Source: Jutongia hominis
GTDB taxonomy: Bacteria; Bacillota; Clostridia; Lachnospirales; Lachnospiraceae
Direction: 5' to 3'
Length of the DNA stretch: 64,000 nucleotides
NCBI RefSeq assembly: GCF_014384965.1
Contig: NZ_JACRSW010000032.1
Coordinates: 1 to 64,000, forward strand
Numbering within the stretch: position 1 is the stretch's first letter; each line of letters starts with the position of its first letter. The notes under the pieces are model-generated. The model did not search any database and was not told the DNA's origin. It was given only the letters and a program-made list of their open reading frames with translations. The translations under genes and the position numbers were made by a program. Shown in pieces: positions 26,787 through 36,669 of this stretch.

Positions 26787-27455
26787 CTATAACCTAATAT
26801 CACCTAATACATCTTTGTCTAATGGTTCAATATAAATATTACCGTTTTCCCAGAAAGCAATCTTTGTCTCCTTTGGTTCTTTTTTTCTTGGCTTATCCGG
26901 AGAACGGGCAATCGTATCTGCAATCCTGATCTGCATCGGATCCATATCCAATGCGACAACAAAGGCATTGACATTACCGGATGCACCGGCAAATACATTT
27001 CCCTTTAGCGATCCTAAAATGATCACATTACCTTTTGATACGACTTTTGCTCCGGCTTTCACATCTCCAAGAATAATAATACTGGTTTCTACATCCAGCA
27101 CCTGACCGGAACGCAGATTTCCTTTAAAGAACTGTCCGGTATTATAATCCGGCTGTGCCGGTTGTTTCCGGATCGTTTGTGCAAAAGACTGTTCGAGCTG
27201 TCTGTCATCTTCCATAATACATACGATTGATAATTGACAATTTGCATGAATCTGATCAATCAGCTCTAGCTTTTCATCTTCCGTCAGTGCTTTCCCCTGA
27301 AATGTAATGGCTTTTTGTGCTTCGCCTAAGAATGCTGCAGATGCTTTGAACTTTGCAGCAACATCATTTTTGAGCGTTTCAAAATCGGTATTTTCATCCA
27401 GCACAAGAATAATGCCTGACTTTGTCCCCTTCATTACTACGGTATCTTTTTTCAT
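26787..27455 (-). CDS. minC: Septum inhibitor MinC
   Basis: The product has 222 residues from ATG 27455, which follows GGAGGGAAT; the longer frame to 27626 runs into pbp2 and has no site. The N-terminal domain (VMKGTKSGIILVLDENTDFETL) interacts with FtsZ. The C-terminal beta-helix has SIIILGDVKAGAKVVSKGNVIILG and dimerises and binds MinD. With MinD and MinE it keeps the Z-ring at mid-cell. Confidence 0.94.
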   Translation of the reverse strand: MKKDTVVMKGTKSGIILVLDENTDFETLKNDVAAKFKASAAFLGEAQKAITFQGKALTEDEKLELIDQIHANCQLSIVCIMEDDRQLEQSFAQTIRKQPAQPDYNTGQFFKGNLRSGQVLDVETSIIILGDVKAGAKVVSKGNVIILGSLKGNVFAGASGNVNAFVVALDMDPMQIRIADTIARSPDKPRKKEPKETKIAFWENGNIYIEPLDKDVLGDIRL

Positions 27456-27486
27456 ATTCCCTCCATTCTGTATTATAAAAATACTC

Positions 27487-30339
27487 TTAATCCATATGAT
27501 TGGTTGAAATTTCCGGCATTTTAACACTTCCGGATACTTTCTTTTTATTCTTGCTAAAGTAATATTTATATACATCTCTTGCCGTTTGCACTGCATTGGA
27601 TGAAGCATATCCGTTCGGAATAACACAAGTTACGGATATTTTCGGATTTTTATACGGTGCATATGACATAAAGTACGCATGGTTGGCATGATATGTGTTT
27701 AACTGTGCAGTACCGGTCTTTCCGGCTACTGTCTGCTTCAAGTTTGTAAACATACTCTTGATCGAGCTGTTCGGTCCGTTCGCAACCAAATACATACCAT
27801 GATGTATTGCATTCCATGTAGAAGAATGGATTTTGACTTTGTTACGCACTTTCGCCTTATTATCTAAGATCACTTTACCTGATACATCTTTTACTTTATC
27901 TACCAATGTCAGATTATAACAGGTCCCATTATTTGCTACTGTTGTAACATAACGTGATAACTGTGAAGGTGTATACGCATGTGTAGCCTGTCCGATCGCA
28001 GAACGGACAATATCCGTCGTTGAAAACCTCGGGGATGCTTCTTGCAATTCTACACCGGATTTGTCGGTAAGACCAAACATATCAGCATATTTTTTCAAAC
28101 GACTTAAGCCTTTCTTATCATTGACACTTCCATTATGTCCTGTACCAAGCTTATATCCTACCGTATAGAAAAAATAGTTACATGAGGCTTCAATCGCGGT
28201 TGCGACATGTAAGTTGCCATGACCGGATTTCTTCCAGCAGCTAGGCGATGGATGAATCTGTTCGAATTTTACATGATCATAGATCGTTGTTCCTGTTGAG
28301 ATCACTTTTTCTTCCAGACCTGCAACAGAAGATACGATCTTAAATGTAGAACCCGGTGCAAGTTCCTGCTGGATCGGACGGTTTAACAATGGTGAAGAGG
28401 ATGCCTGTGTCAGATAATTGTAAAAATATTCGGAATCTACCTGATTTGCCATTTTATTATTATCGTAACTTGGATAGCTGACCATCGCTTTGACATCACC
28501 GGTCTTTACATCCGTGATCACGATGGAACCGGAGCAAGGCTCTAATCCAAGCTGTCCCGGTGTAATTTCAAGTTTTTTTATCTTCCTTGTGATAAATGCA
28601 TATGGCGATGTAATACCGGCTTTTACTTTCTGGTATTCTGTTGCATTGTACTTAATATCACCTTGATCAAATAAAAGCAGGCAGCAGTCTCTGCCGGAAA
28701 GTTCCTTTTGGTGGATCAAAAAACTATATACCATTTTAGGATATGTGGTATCTTTCTCTAACAGATTTAAACCATATTTAATCAGCTTTTTATATAACTC
28801 TTCCGTGCTGTAATAGTTCTCTCCGACATTTAACACACTAAGATCGACCCAGTTTTTTGTGATCGCATATTGTAAAAAACGGCTCAGACTGATCTTTTTG
28901 GAAGAATATTTTTTAAAGGTTTCATCTGAAGAGTCAACCTTGTCAACTAATATGATCTTTTCATTTTTTAATAATTTATAGAAATAATCCACAAAATCTG
29001 CCATTGAATCCGATAATTGCTTTTTGGTGGTCTTGCTGTCTACAGCCAGTATCGAACGAAGCTTGTTCTTGAGAACTTTGGATTTTTTCTTATATTTTCT
29101 ATAAGTGCTCTTTTCTAATGCAGATGCATTTTGATCCGTAAAACGGCTTGAATCAATGATATTATTTTCAATCAACGCACTATATACATCATATATCGGT
29201 ACTTTAATCTTAGATGCCGAACTGCCTTTACTTCCTGCGCTATCGCTGTTATTGATATTTGCAAGCAGGATACCGGCAATATGTTCTTCTAACAGTTTAT
29301 AACACTCTTCCTGTAAATTAGCATCAATCGTCAGATACAGATCATTTCCGGCTTCCGGTTCTGTTTGATTTTCCGTCTTTTCAATCCGGCTTGTCGTTTC
29401 ATTGATCGTAATCTTTTCACTTCCCTTTTTGCCACGCAGATAATTCTCATAGGTACTTTCTAACCCGGAAATACCGATCTGATCTTCTGTGGTATAGGTT
29501 GTATTCGGGTCTTCTTCTTTTAAAGACTCTAACCGCTCTGTCGATACCGTCCCGGTATACCCGAGCAGATGAGCAAAATACTTACTCTTATTATATACAC
29601 GCGTTGTATCTTCTTCAATATCAATACCGGACAACTCTTCACTGTTTTCTTTAACCGCGGCAACCATTTTATCACTAACATCTGTCGCTAATGTGATCGG
29701 CTGGTATTTTTTATAACGGTTAATAAACATTGCGTAACGGATTGCCATGATCTGTAATGCGGTATCATCATCATATTTTTTGTCGATTGCAAACTTTGGA
29801 CTCGTTGAACCGGTATCATATCGCAAGAAATCATAAATATTCTGTGCTGACATATCACGCTGTTTTTGTGTCATTTCTTCTACTGTTGTAGAGAAAACTT
29901 CAGCTTTAAAACGAAGCAGTGAATTACCTTTCAATGTAAATTCCAGTTCGTTTTTCTTGTTATACCGGATATAGAATTCGACGGTCAGATCTGTATTCTC
30001 ACGTTCCATCAGTTTTAACAATTTGTAGATCATTGTATTTTTTTCTTCCGACGTCAGATCTGCTGTCGTATCATTTTCCGCAAAAACAATATTATAAGAC
30101 AATTTATTATAAGCAAGAAGCTTTCCGTTACAGTCATAGATTTTGCCGCGAGTTGCTTTGATCGACTTTGTCTTTTCGGTACGTTTTGCCGCCTGACTCG
30201 CATAGGTATCCGTATCCGCAATCTGAAGACTAAAAAGCCGGTTTACTAAAATCGCAAATAACAGGATAAATACCACAGCTACCGGTAATATACGTGATTG
30301 AAAAAAGGATTTTATCATATCTTTAAACGTATCAAGCAT
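27487..30339 (-). CDS. mrdA: Penicillin-binding protein 2, elongation transpeptidase
   Basis: The product has 950 residues from ATG 30339 behind GGAGAG. One membrane anchor (residues 15-35) is followed by the PBP dimerisation domain, then a transpeptidase with STFK, SCN (ASCNYFF) and KTGT (AGKTGTAQL). It crosslinks side-wall peptidoglycan with RodA. It is much longer than the usual 600-700 residues: about 200 extra residues, rich in Lys and Ser, sit between the dimerisation and transpeptidase parts (roughly 345-560). The mreBCD genes lie directly upstream. Confidence 0.92.
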   Translation of the reverse strand: MLDTFKDMIKSFFQSRILPVAVVFILLFAILVNRLFSLQIADTDTYASQAAKRTEKTKSIKATRGKIYDCNGKLLAYNKLSYNIVFAENDTTADLTSEEKNTMIYKLLKLMERENTDLTVEFYIRYNKKNELEFTLKGNSLLRFKAEVFSTTVEEMTQKQRDMSAQNIYDFLRYDTGSTSPKFAIDKKYDDDTALQIMAIRYAMFINRYKKYQPITLATDVSDKMVAAVKENSEELSGIDIEEDTTRVYNKSKYFAHLLGYTGTVSTERLESLKEEDPNTTYTTEDQIGISGLESTYENYLRGKKGSEKITINETTSRIEKTENQTEPEAGNDLYLTIDANLQEECYKLLEEHIAGILLANINNSDSAGSKGSSASKIKVPIYDVYSALIENNIIDSSRFTDQNASALEKSTYRKYKKKSKVLKNKLRSILAVDSKTTKKQLSDSMADFVDYFYKLLKNEKIILVDKVDSSDETFKKYSSKKISLSRFLQYAITKNWVDLSVLNVGENYYSTEELYKKLIKYGLNLLEKDTTYPKMVYSFLIHQKELSGRDCCLLLFDQGDIKYNATEYQKVKAGITSPYAFITRKIKKLEITPGQLGLEPCSGSIVITDVKTGDVKAMVSYPSYDNNKMANQVDSEYFYNYLTQASSSPLLNRPIQQELAPGSTFKIVSSVAGLEEKVISTGTTIYDHVKFEQIHPSPSCWKKSGHGNLHVATAIEASCNYFFYTVGYKLGTGHNGSVNDKKGLSRLKKYADMFGLTDKSGVELQEASPRFSTTDIVRSAIGQATHAYTPSQLSRYVTTVANNGTCYNLTLVDKVKDVSGKVILDNKAKVRNKVKIHSSTWNAIHHGMYLVANGPNSSIKSMFTNLKQTVAGKTGTAQLNTYHANHAYFMSYAPYKNPKISVTCVIPNGYASSNAVQTARDVYKYYFSKNKKKVSGSVKMPEISTNHMD

Positions 30340-30453
30340 GTAACTCTCCATTCTTTTTACTAAAATTTAAAACATTTCCTAACAAAATAAACAGATCCGC
30401 TTTATCTTTCCCATATCTTTCTTTCGCTCATTTTTTTCTGGCGTTCTGCCGGA

Positions 30454-30987
30454 TCAATACAATCTGTCGTTTTTATGCAGAGGAATTTCTTCCGGCGGAT
30501 ACAACTTATCATCCAGCCAATATAAGAATTTATAAAGAATCACACCAAACAGAATTGTATAGATCATTTCAGGGATCATAATATCTTTTACGTAAGCCAA
30601 AAGATCCAGTCTTCCGCAAAGTAAAAAATTACAGATATAATAAAGCATACCAAAGGCCAGATCACTCAGTCCCATTGCTGATAACGGAATGGACAGATCA
30701 TCTTTAAAGTAATACTTATTGGCTAAACCATTTAAAAAACCGATCAATACAAAGATAAAGATGCATACGCCAACAACATCACCATAGATCAGATCCATTA
30801 ATCCGCCACAGATCACACCGGCAAACATACCATAACGCCTGCCGAACATAAATCCGGAAGCTGATGTCATGATCACTAAGAGATTCGGTATGATATTAGT
30901 TAATTTAAAATGAGAAAGTACCGTTGTCTGCATCAAAAAGCAGAATACAATCATAAAAAAAATACTCAGATATCTTTTGATCTTCAT
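30454..30987 (-). CDS. mreD: Rod shape-determining protein MreD
   Basis: A 177-residue membrane protein with five or so helices and the family motif SGFMFGRRYGMFAGVICGGLMD in its first half. MreD is a membrane component of the elongasome. Its start overlaps the mreC stop by 4 bases. A gap of 114 bases separates it from pbp2. Confidence 0.9.
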   Translation of the reverse strand: MKIKRYLSIFFMIVFCFLMQTTVLSHFKLTNIIPNLLVIMTSASGFMFGRRYGMFAGVICGGLMDLIYGDVVGVCIFIFVLIGFLNGLANKYYFKDDLSIPLSAMGLSDLAFGMLYYICNFLLCGRLDLLAYVKDIMIPEMIYTILFGVILYKFLYWLDDKLYPPEEIPLHKNDRLY

Positions 30988-31850
30988 TTCAGCATCTCTC
31001 CTAATTCAGCAGAATCCTTGACCTGCGTAATGACTAATACCATGTCGAGGCTCGAAAAATCTACAACTGGTGACAAGTAACCGGTCTGTGTGATATTAGA
31101 AGAATCCTTCTTTAGATCCTTTAAGTATCCGATCAAAATACCCGGAAGATATTTATCACTGATCTGCGAAGTAACCACTTCCGCTCCATCCTCAATCTTT
31201 GCATCTCCGTTGATGCCGGAGACCTCGATCACACCATTATTGATCAGTTTTAAATTGCCGCTGACAATACAATTTTCGGAACTGCCAAGTACCGTACCGG
31301 AAATATTACTGTTGTCATCAATGATCGAACGAACCTTAGAATACGATTTATTGACCTCCGTAATAATGCCGACAAGTCCACCATTTGCCATAACATTCAT
31401 ATTCTTTTTGAGTCCGTTTTTAGAGCCTTTATCAATAATAAATGTATTATACCAGTTATCCGGATCGCTGCTTATTACCCGTGCAGCTACCTTAGGATAG
31501 CCTGCATATTGCTGATCCAAATCATATAGTTTACGGAAGTTTTCCAATTCATACTTATCCTGTTGTAATAATTTGTTTTCCGCAGACAGCTTATCAATCT
31601 GGGATTGCAATTTTTTGTTTTTTCGGACTGTCTTTTTTAAGGTTGTGGCATAATCCATTCGTTCTGAAATCTTCACGCCGATTGCATTGATCCCTTTTTG
31701 CATAGGTGCGATCACACTGCTGACTGCAGAACGTACCGGAGTCATTTTATTCTCAAATCGAAACGAGATTATTCCTAATATAATGCAAAACACAAAAAGC
31801 CCCGCTAAAATATATTTCGGATCAATTGTGATTTTGGTTTTTTTACGCAT
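30984..31850 (-). CDS. mreC: Rod shape-determining protein MreC
   Basis: A 288-residue protein. After a basic start (MRKKTKITI) there is one membrane helix at about 12-28, then a coiled coil (residues 65-105), then the extracellular MreC beta domain with VMANGGLVGIITEVNKSYSKVRSIID. It links MreB inside to PBP2 outside. It is followed by mreD with a 4-base overlap and preceded by mreB. Confidence 0.93.
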   Translation of the reverse strand: MRKKTKITIDPKYILAGLFVFCIILGIISFRFENKMTPVRSAVSSVIAPMQKGINAIGVKISERMDYATTLKKTVRKNKKLQSQIDKLSAENKLLQQDKYELENFRKLYDLDQQYAGYPKVAARVISSDPDNWYNTFIIDKGSKNGLKKNMNVMANGGLVGIITEVNKSYSKVRSIIDDNSNISGTVLGSSENCIVSGNLKLINNGVIEVSGINGDAKIEDGAEVVTSQISDKYLPGILIGYLKDLKKDSSNITQTGYLSPVVDFSSLDMVLVITQVKDSAELGEMLK

Positions 31851-31865
31851 ATAAATCCTCCTATG

Positions 31866-32894
31866 CTACTCATTGTCTTTTTTATCAAGCGGTACTGCAT
31901 ATTTTAAGGCAAGCTTTGGATGCTCGGCAAGATAACCGATTCCTTCGGCTGCTGTCTTCTGAGCATTCTGTGCGGCATTGACACGGATCTTGATCTGATT
32001 GGCAAGATAACGATCCATTCCTTCAATCTGGGAAGTACCTCCGGTCAGGTAAATACCATTATGCAAGATCTCATGTGAAATCTCCGGTGGCGTATGTTCC
32101 AAAAGAGAACGGATATCATTTGCAAGTTTTTCAAAAATATCAATAACTAAAGGAATGATCTCTGTCGACCTGACCGTAACTTCTCTCGGGAGTCCTTTTA
32201 AAAGATCCCGTCCCGTAACCGTGATCGTCTCTTCTTTCGGAACAGCTGCGATCAATTTCATCTTGATCTGTTCTGCTGTTTTTAAACCGATCACAAAGTT
32301 ATATTTCTTACGGATATAATTTTGGATCGTATGATCAAAATCATTACCTCCGAACGGAACCAGCTTGGTTGATACCAATCCACCCAGCGACAGGATTGAA
32401 AGTTCACAAGTATCTGCTCCCAGATTTGCGATCAGGATTCCTTTTGACTTTTCTATGTCCAGTCCAAGCCCGTAAGCATCTGCAATCGGTTTATTGATCA
32501 AAAATACTTTCTTAGGTTTGCTTTCCGACTTTAAGACAATCTTAGAATACGCCTGTTTTTCTACTTCGGTGATATCTGCCGGTACCGCTAAATAAAACTG
32601 GCAATGACTGATCTTTTTCTTACCCGAAATCTTTTGTCCCATATAATTCCATAGCTGCACCATATCGTCAAGATGTGATACAACACCCCTGTGAATCGGG
32701 AAACAAACATCAATACTTGGTGGTGCTTTTTCAAACATTTCGAAAGACTTTTCGCCAATTGCGATCGCTCTTTTTGCTTTTCCTTTTCCGACTGTAGAAA
32801 CTGCAGTACGTTCTAAAAGAATAATCCCTTCTCCTTTTTTATATACCTTAATGACATTGGTTCCAAAATCAATGCCAAATATTTTCTTAGCCAT
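31866..32894 (-). CDS. mreB: MreB-family actin-like protein
   Basis: The product has 342 residues from ATG 32894, which follows GGAAGGAG; the frame is open to 32936 but without a site. Actin-fold motifs are GIDFGTNVIKVY (phosphate 1), ANLGADTCELSIL (phosphate 2) and GIYLTGGTSQIEGM (adenosine). It forms membrane-bound filaments that guide side-wall synthesis. The sequence is rather divergent from Bacillus MreB, but the mreC-mreD-pbp2 context supports the call. Confidence 0.9.
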   Translation of the reverse strand: MAKKIFGIDFGTNVIKVYKKGEGIILLERTAVSTVGKGKAKRAIAIGEKSFEMFEKAPPSIDVCFPIHRGVVSHLDDMVQLWNYMGQKISGKKKISHCQFYLAVPADITEVEKQAYSKIVLKSESKPKKVFLINKPIADAYGLGLDIEKSKGILIANLGADTCELSILSLGGLVSTKLVPFGGNDFDHTIQNYIRKKYNFVIGLKTAEQIKMKLIAAVPKEETITVTGRDLLKGLPREVTVRSTEIIPLVIDIFEKLANDIRSLLEHTPPEISHEILHNGIYLTGGTSQIEGMDRYLANQIKIRVNAAQNAQKTAAEGIGYLAEHPKLALKYAVPLDKKDNE

Positions 32895-32919
32895 GAAACT
32901 AACTCCTTCCAACCAGTAA

Positions 32920-33621
32920 CTATGATAAATAACCACTTTCTCTTAAACTGATATAACGATTATCGCCTATAACAATATGATCTAACAACGGAATTCCGAT
33001 CATGCTGCCGGTATCTGCCATTCGCTTTGTCAAAACCAGATCATCCTTACTTGGTGAAGGATCACCGGATGGATGATTATGTAACAAAATGATCGATACC
33101 GCTTTATGCTTTAATGCATAATAAAAAACTTCTCTCGGTGCTGCCATTGATGCGGTAAAAGAACCGGTTGATAAAATCATTTCTTTTTCCAATGCATTTT
33201 TTCCATCCAGTATCAGGAGTCTGACCTGCTCTGTTTCCAAAAAACGCATAGACGGCATATAATATCCGGCAACTACAGCCGGATCATTACACAAAAATGC
33301 ATTTTTGTGTTTACCGGAACGAAGGATTCTGACCGCAATTTCTGCAAGACACAGCATTTGGATTGCCTTTACCTTACCAATTCCTCTGATCTCACACAGA
33401 TTTGCATAGGAAATCTGATACAGTCCGGCAATGTTTTGTCCCGGAAGTTCACATAAAAGACGTTTTGCAAGATCAACACTGCACTCACCCTGACTTCCTG
33501 TTCGTAAAAAAACTGCCAGCAGCTCAGCATCGGATAAACTTTGTGCACCATATTCCATACATTTTTCATATGGTTGCTCCGATAACGGTAATTCCTTTGT
33601 TGTATTCCATTTTTTCTTCAT
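32920..33621 (-). CDS. radC: RadC-family JAB domain protein
   Basis: A 233-residue protein with an N-terminal helix-hairpin-helix region (YANLCEIRGIGKVKAIQML) and a C-terminal JAB/MPN domain with the metal motif HNHPSGDPSPSKDD. RadC was named for DNA repair, but its actual reaction is unknown. It is the first gene of the mre-pbp2-min-rodA operon, as in Bacillus. About 26 bases separate it from mreB. Confidence 0.93.
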   Translation of the reverse strand: MKKKWNTTKELPLSEQPYEKCMEYGAQSLSDAELLAVFLRTGSQGECSVDLAKRLLCELPGQNIAGLYQISYANLCEIRGIGKVKAIQMLCLAEIAVRILRSGKHKNAFLCNDPAVVAGYYMPSMRFLETEQVRLLILDGKNALEKEMILSTGSFTASMAAPREVFYYALKHKAVSIILLHNHPSGDPSPSKDDLVLTKRMADTGSMIGIPLLDHIVIGDNRYISLRESGYLS

Positions 33622-33764
33622 ATAAACTCCTGTCTAAAGGAGCTCCCCAAATTTTCTATGCCACTTTGTTATAAACACGCATATTAATTATCGTATCACA
33701 AATTCGTTTTTTTGTATAGAAGGCAGACTGGAAAAAAAGTGTATTTTTCGTGTTCAAATAACAA

Positions 33765-33788
33765 AAAGGGCAGAAAACTCTGCCCTTT
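33765..33788 (-). terminator. Terminator after the methionine gamma-lyase-family gene
   Basis: A perfect 10-bp stem, AAAGGGCAGA with TCTGCCCTTT, has a 4-base loop and TTTTTGTT on the minus strand. It ends the mutS-mutL-miaA-side transcript before the radC promoter region. Confidence 0.85.
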
Positions 33789-33838
33789 CGACACTTTTGG
33801 ACTTATTTTTATTAAAAGTTCTTACTAGTATCCATCCT

Positions 33839-35131
33839 TTATGGAATCGTGACCAGATTGGCATTTTTCATATATTGCAATGACATCGTAATACCATATC
33901 GGGCATGGTACCAGGTCAGCCCCCCTTGAAAATAAACGGCATATGGCGGTTCGATCGGTCCGTCGGCACTTAATTCGATCGAAGAACCCTGAATAAATGC
34001 ACCGGCTGCCATGATCACGTCACTATGATATCCCGGCATCGCATATGGTTCAGGAGCAACATGACTGTCTACCGGTGATGCTGCCTGAATACCCTGGCAA
34101 AATGCGATCACAGCCTCTGCTGATCCCAATGTGACTGCCTGAATGATATCATGACGGGATTCTGTTTTATTTGGAACCGTAACAAATCCTAACGTTTCAT
34201 AGACATTTGCCGCAAAGATCGCACCTTTTAGTGCACCTGCCGTAACAGTTGGTGCTAAGAAAAAGCCCTGAAAAAATGCTCTGTTTGCACCAAGTGTTGC
34301 TCCAACTTCCTTTCCAAGTCCCGGAGCAGTCAGACGGTTTGCGCAAAGCTCAATGATTTTTTCTTTTCCCACGACATAACCACCGATCGGTGCTAAACCG
34401 CCTCCCGGGTTTTTGATCAATGATCCGACACAAAGATCGGCTCCCACCTGTGTCGGTTCGATCGTTTCTACAAATTCACCATAACAGTTATCCACCATAC
34501 AGATCACATCCGGCTTAATTGATTTGATATATGCGATCAGCTTTCCGATCCGTTCTACGGATAAGGTCTTTCTTGGCGCGTATCCTTTGGAACGCTGGAT
34601 CGTAACTAATTTTGTCTTTTCATTTAATGCTTCTTTGATCCCTTCAAGATCAAATTCACCATCTTCTAATAAATCTACCTGACGATAGGAAATGCCAAAT
34701 TCTTTGAGTGACCCGGGTGGATTGTCGTCTTTGATTCCAATCACACCTTCTAATGTATCATATGGTTTTCCAACCGGAGTCAAAAGTTCATCTCCCGGAC
34801 GCAGGATTGCCGATAATGCCAGTGTCAAAGCATGTGTACCACATGTGATCTGCGGACGTACCAGAGCAGCTTCTGTTCCAAAAACATCTGCATAAACTGC
34901 TTCAAGCTTTTCTCTTCCAAGATCATCATAGCCATACCCGGTAGAAGATTCAAAGCATTCTGCACTGACACGCTGCTTTTCCATTGCACGTATAACTTTC
35001 ATCTGATTATATTCGGCTGTCTGATCGATCTTTTCAAAACGGTCTTTTAATCCTTTTTGGATCCGGTCACAGAAATCATATACATCCTGATCGATTCCTG
35101 CGGATAAATACATTTCTTTTAAACTATCCAT
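33839..35131 (-). CDS. Methionine gamma-lyase-family protein (aluminium resistance family)
   Basis: A 430-residue PLP enzyme of the fold-type I family often annotated as aluminium resistance protein or methionine gamma-lyase. It has FESSTGYGYDD near residue 62, CGTHALTLAL, VDNCYGEF and SLIKNPGGG (PLP lysine). Members probably act on sulfur amino acids, but the true substrate is not established. It overlaps the miaA end by 8 bases, so the two are co-transcribed. Confidence 0.88.
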   Translation of the reverse strand: MDSLKEMYLSAGIDQDVYDFCDRIQKGLKDRFEKIDQTAEYNQMKVIRAMEKQRVSAECFESSTGYGYDDLGREKLEAVYADVFGTEAALVRPQITCGTHALTLALSAILRPGDELLTPVGKPYDTLEGVIGIKDDNPPGSLKEFGISYRQVDLLEDGEFDLEGIKEALNEKTKLVTIQRSKGYAPRKTLSVERIGKLIAYIKSIKPDVICMVDNCYGEFVETIEPTQVGADLCVGSLIKNPGGGLAPIGGYVVGKEKIIELCANRLTAPGLGKEVGATLGANRAFFQGFFLAPTVTAGALKGAIFAANVYETLGFVTVPNKTESRHDIIQAVTLGSAEAVIAFCQGIQAASPVDSHVAPEPYAMPGYHSDVIMAAGAFIQGSSIELSADGPIEPPYAVYFQGGLTWYHARYGITMSLQYMKNANLVTIP

Positions 35132-36119
35132 GCTGTCTGTCTCCTTTTAAGTCATTTGTTTTTTGCATCTTATCGGTTCTATTTTGCACTAAATCGTTGC
35201 AATCTGCAATACAATATTGCAAAAGTTCTTCTTCTGATGCAAATTTTTCTTTCTGCAGCCATGTAACTTCTTTTTCCCTGCGAAACCAGGTAAATTGTCT
35301 TTTGGCAAAATGACGTGTCTCTTTCTTGATCTGCTCAAATGCTTCCTCTATTGTGATCTTTCCTTCCAGTGCAGCGATGATTTCCTTATATCCGAGTCCC
35401 TGCATCGAGATCATATCTCTTGTGCATCCCTTCTGCATCAAAGTTTTTACTTCTTCTACCAGACCTTCTTTTCGCATCTGATCCACTCTTTTATCAATGC
35501 GCTCATATAGAATCTCTCTTGGCAGACTCAGCACATAATACCGGAAATCAAAGGCTGCTTTGTTCTTTTGCTGCTCTTTGTTATGTTCCGATATCTTCTT
35601 ACCGGTCTGCTCATAATATTCTAAAGCCCGAATTACTTTTTTGACATTATTCGGATGGATCGCATCGGCACTTTCTGCATCAACTTTGCGTAACCGCTCA
35701 TGCAATACTTCGTTTCCATGTTCTTTTGCAAATGCTTCTAATGCTTTCCGATAACTGTCATCTGTATCAGTCTGGTCAAATGCGATCTGGTACAACACCG
35801 ACTGAATATAAAATCCGGTACCGCCAACTAAGATCGGTACTTTTCCTTTTGCGTAGATCTCTTCGATCGCGCGATTGCAATACTCCTGAAAAACAGCAAC
35901 GTTAAATGCAAAATCCGGTTCAAACGTATCAATCAGATAATGTCTGATCCCTTGCATTTCTTCTTTCTTTATCTTAGCGGTTCCGATATCCATGCCTTTA
36001 TAAACCTGCATCGAATCGGCCGAAATGATCTCACCATTTAATGCTTTGGCAAGCCCGATCGAAAGGGCTGTCTTACCGACCGCTGTCGGCCCGGTCAAAA
36101 TAATCAATGGTCTCTTCAT
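35124..36119 (-). CDS. miaA: tRNA dimethylallyltransferase MiaA
   Basis: The product has 331 residues from ATG 36119, which follows GGAGAG; the 15 extra upstream codons lack family similarity. It has the P-loop GPTAVGKT at residues 9-16, ISADSMQVYKGMDIGTAK, and VGGTGFYIQSV. It adds the dimethylallyl group to A37 of tRNAs reading codons starting with U. It lies downstream of mutL but is separated from it by the 426-bp palindrome. Confidence 0.96.
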   Translation of the reverse strand: MKRPLIILTGPTAVGKTALSIGLAKALNGEIISADSMQVYKGMDIGTAKIKKEEMQGIRHYLIDTFEPDFAFNVAVFQEYCNRAIEEIYAKGKVPILVGGTGFYIQSVLYQIAFDQTDTDDSYRKALEAFAKEHGNEVLHERLRKVDAESADAIHPNNVKKVIRALEYYEQTGKKISEHNKEQQKNKAAFDFRYYVLSLPREILYERIDKRVDQMRKEGLVEEVKTLMQKGCTRDMISMQGLGYKEIIAALEGKITIEEAFEQIKKETRHFAKRQFTWFRREKEVTWLQKEKFASEEELLQYCIADCNDLVQNRTDKMQKTNDLKGDRQHG

Positions 36120-36181
36120 AATCTCTCCATTCTCCCCTTTACAACTTCCACACCCAATCATCATATCTTCATGCCCTTTAT

Positions 36182-36607
36182 TGCGTCATCTTCCAGACAT
36201 TATCTTTCGCAATTTCTATTTATTATTGCCTTTTGGGTTGACACGCCAACTTGTTAGGATATCTGATTTTTTAAGCTTTTCTGCTGATTGGGCGCGGGTC
36301 ATAACTATAGGGGCGACTCAGCCTGAGTAGCATTGTTGTTTGGGACACGCTCCCGCTTCGCAAAGCCACGTAGCGCACACATAGCACTGCAAAAATCGTT
36401 TTACTCCTTTTGCAGTGCAAGTGGTGACGGCCTTTGAGATTCCCAAACAGCAATGTACATCAGACCGGTCCTGCCCCTATATCAGATGAGAGCGCCCATA
36501 ATCATAGCAAAAAAGCTAAAAATCTTAGATATCCTTACAAGGTGATACAGTGCCCCAAAAGACAAAATAAATAGAAATGCGAATCAAAGTGTACGCAAGA
36601 TGACGCA
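36182..36607. repeat. 426-bp imperfect palindrome with 11-bp perfect ends
   Basis: TGCGTCATCTT (36182-36192) is exactly repeated in inverse at 36597-36607. Between the ends many blocks match in inverted order: 36213-36224 with 36566-36577, 36250-36264 with 36527-36541 (one mismatch), 36307-36314 with 36473-36480, 36331-36345 with 36451-36465 (one mismatch), and the apex 36384-36394 with 36418-36428. No ORF explains it. It fills the mutL-miaA gap of about 550 bases. It may be a MITE-like mobile element or a long structured RNA; no target duplication was found by eye. Confidence 0.85.
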
Positions 36608-36669
36608 CAAAATATACAATCCTATGATGATGGAAATACATATGAATGTAGCGGAAACTGTAAATGAGG

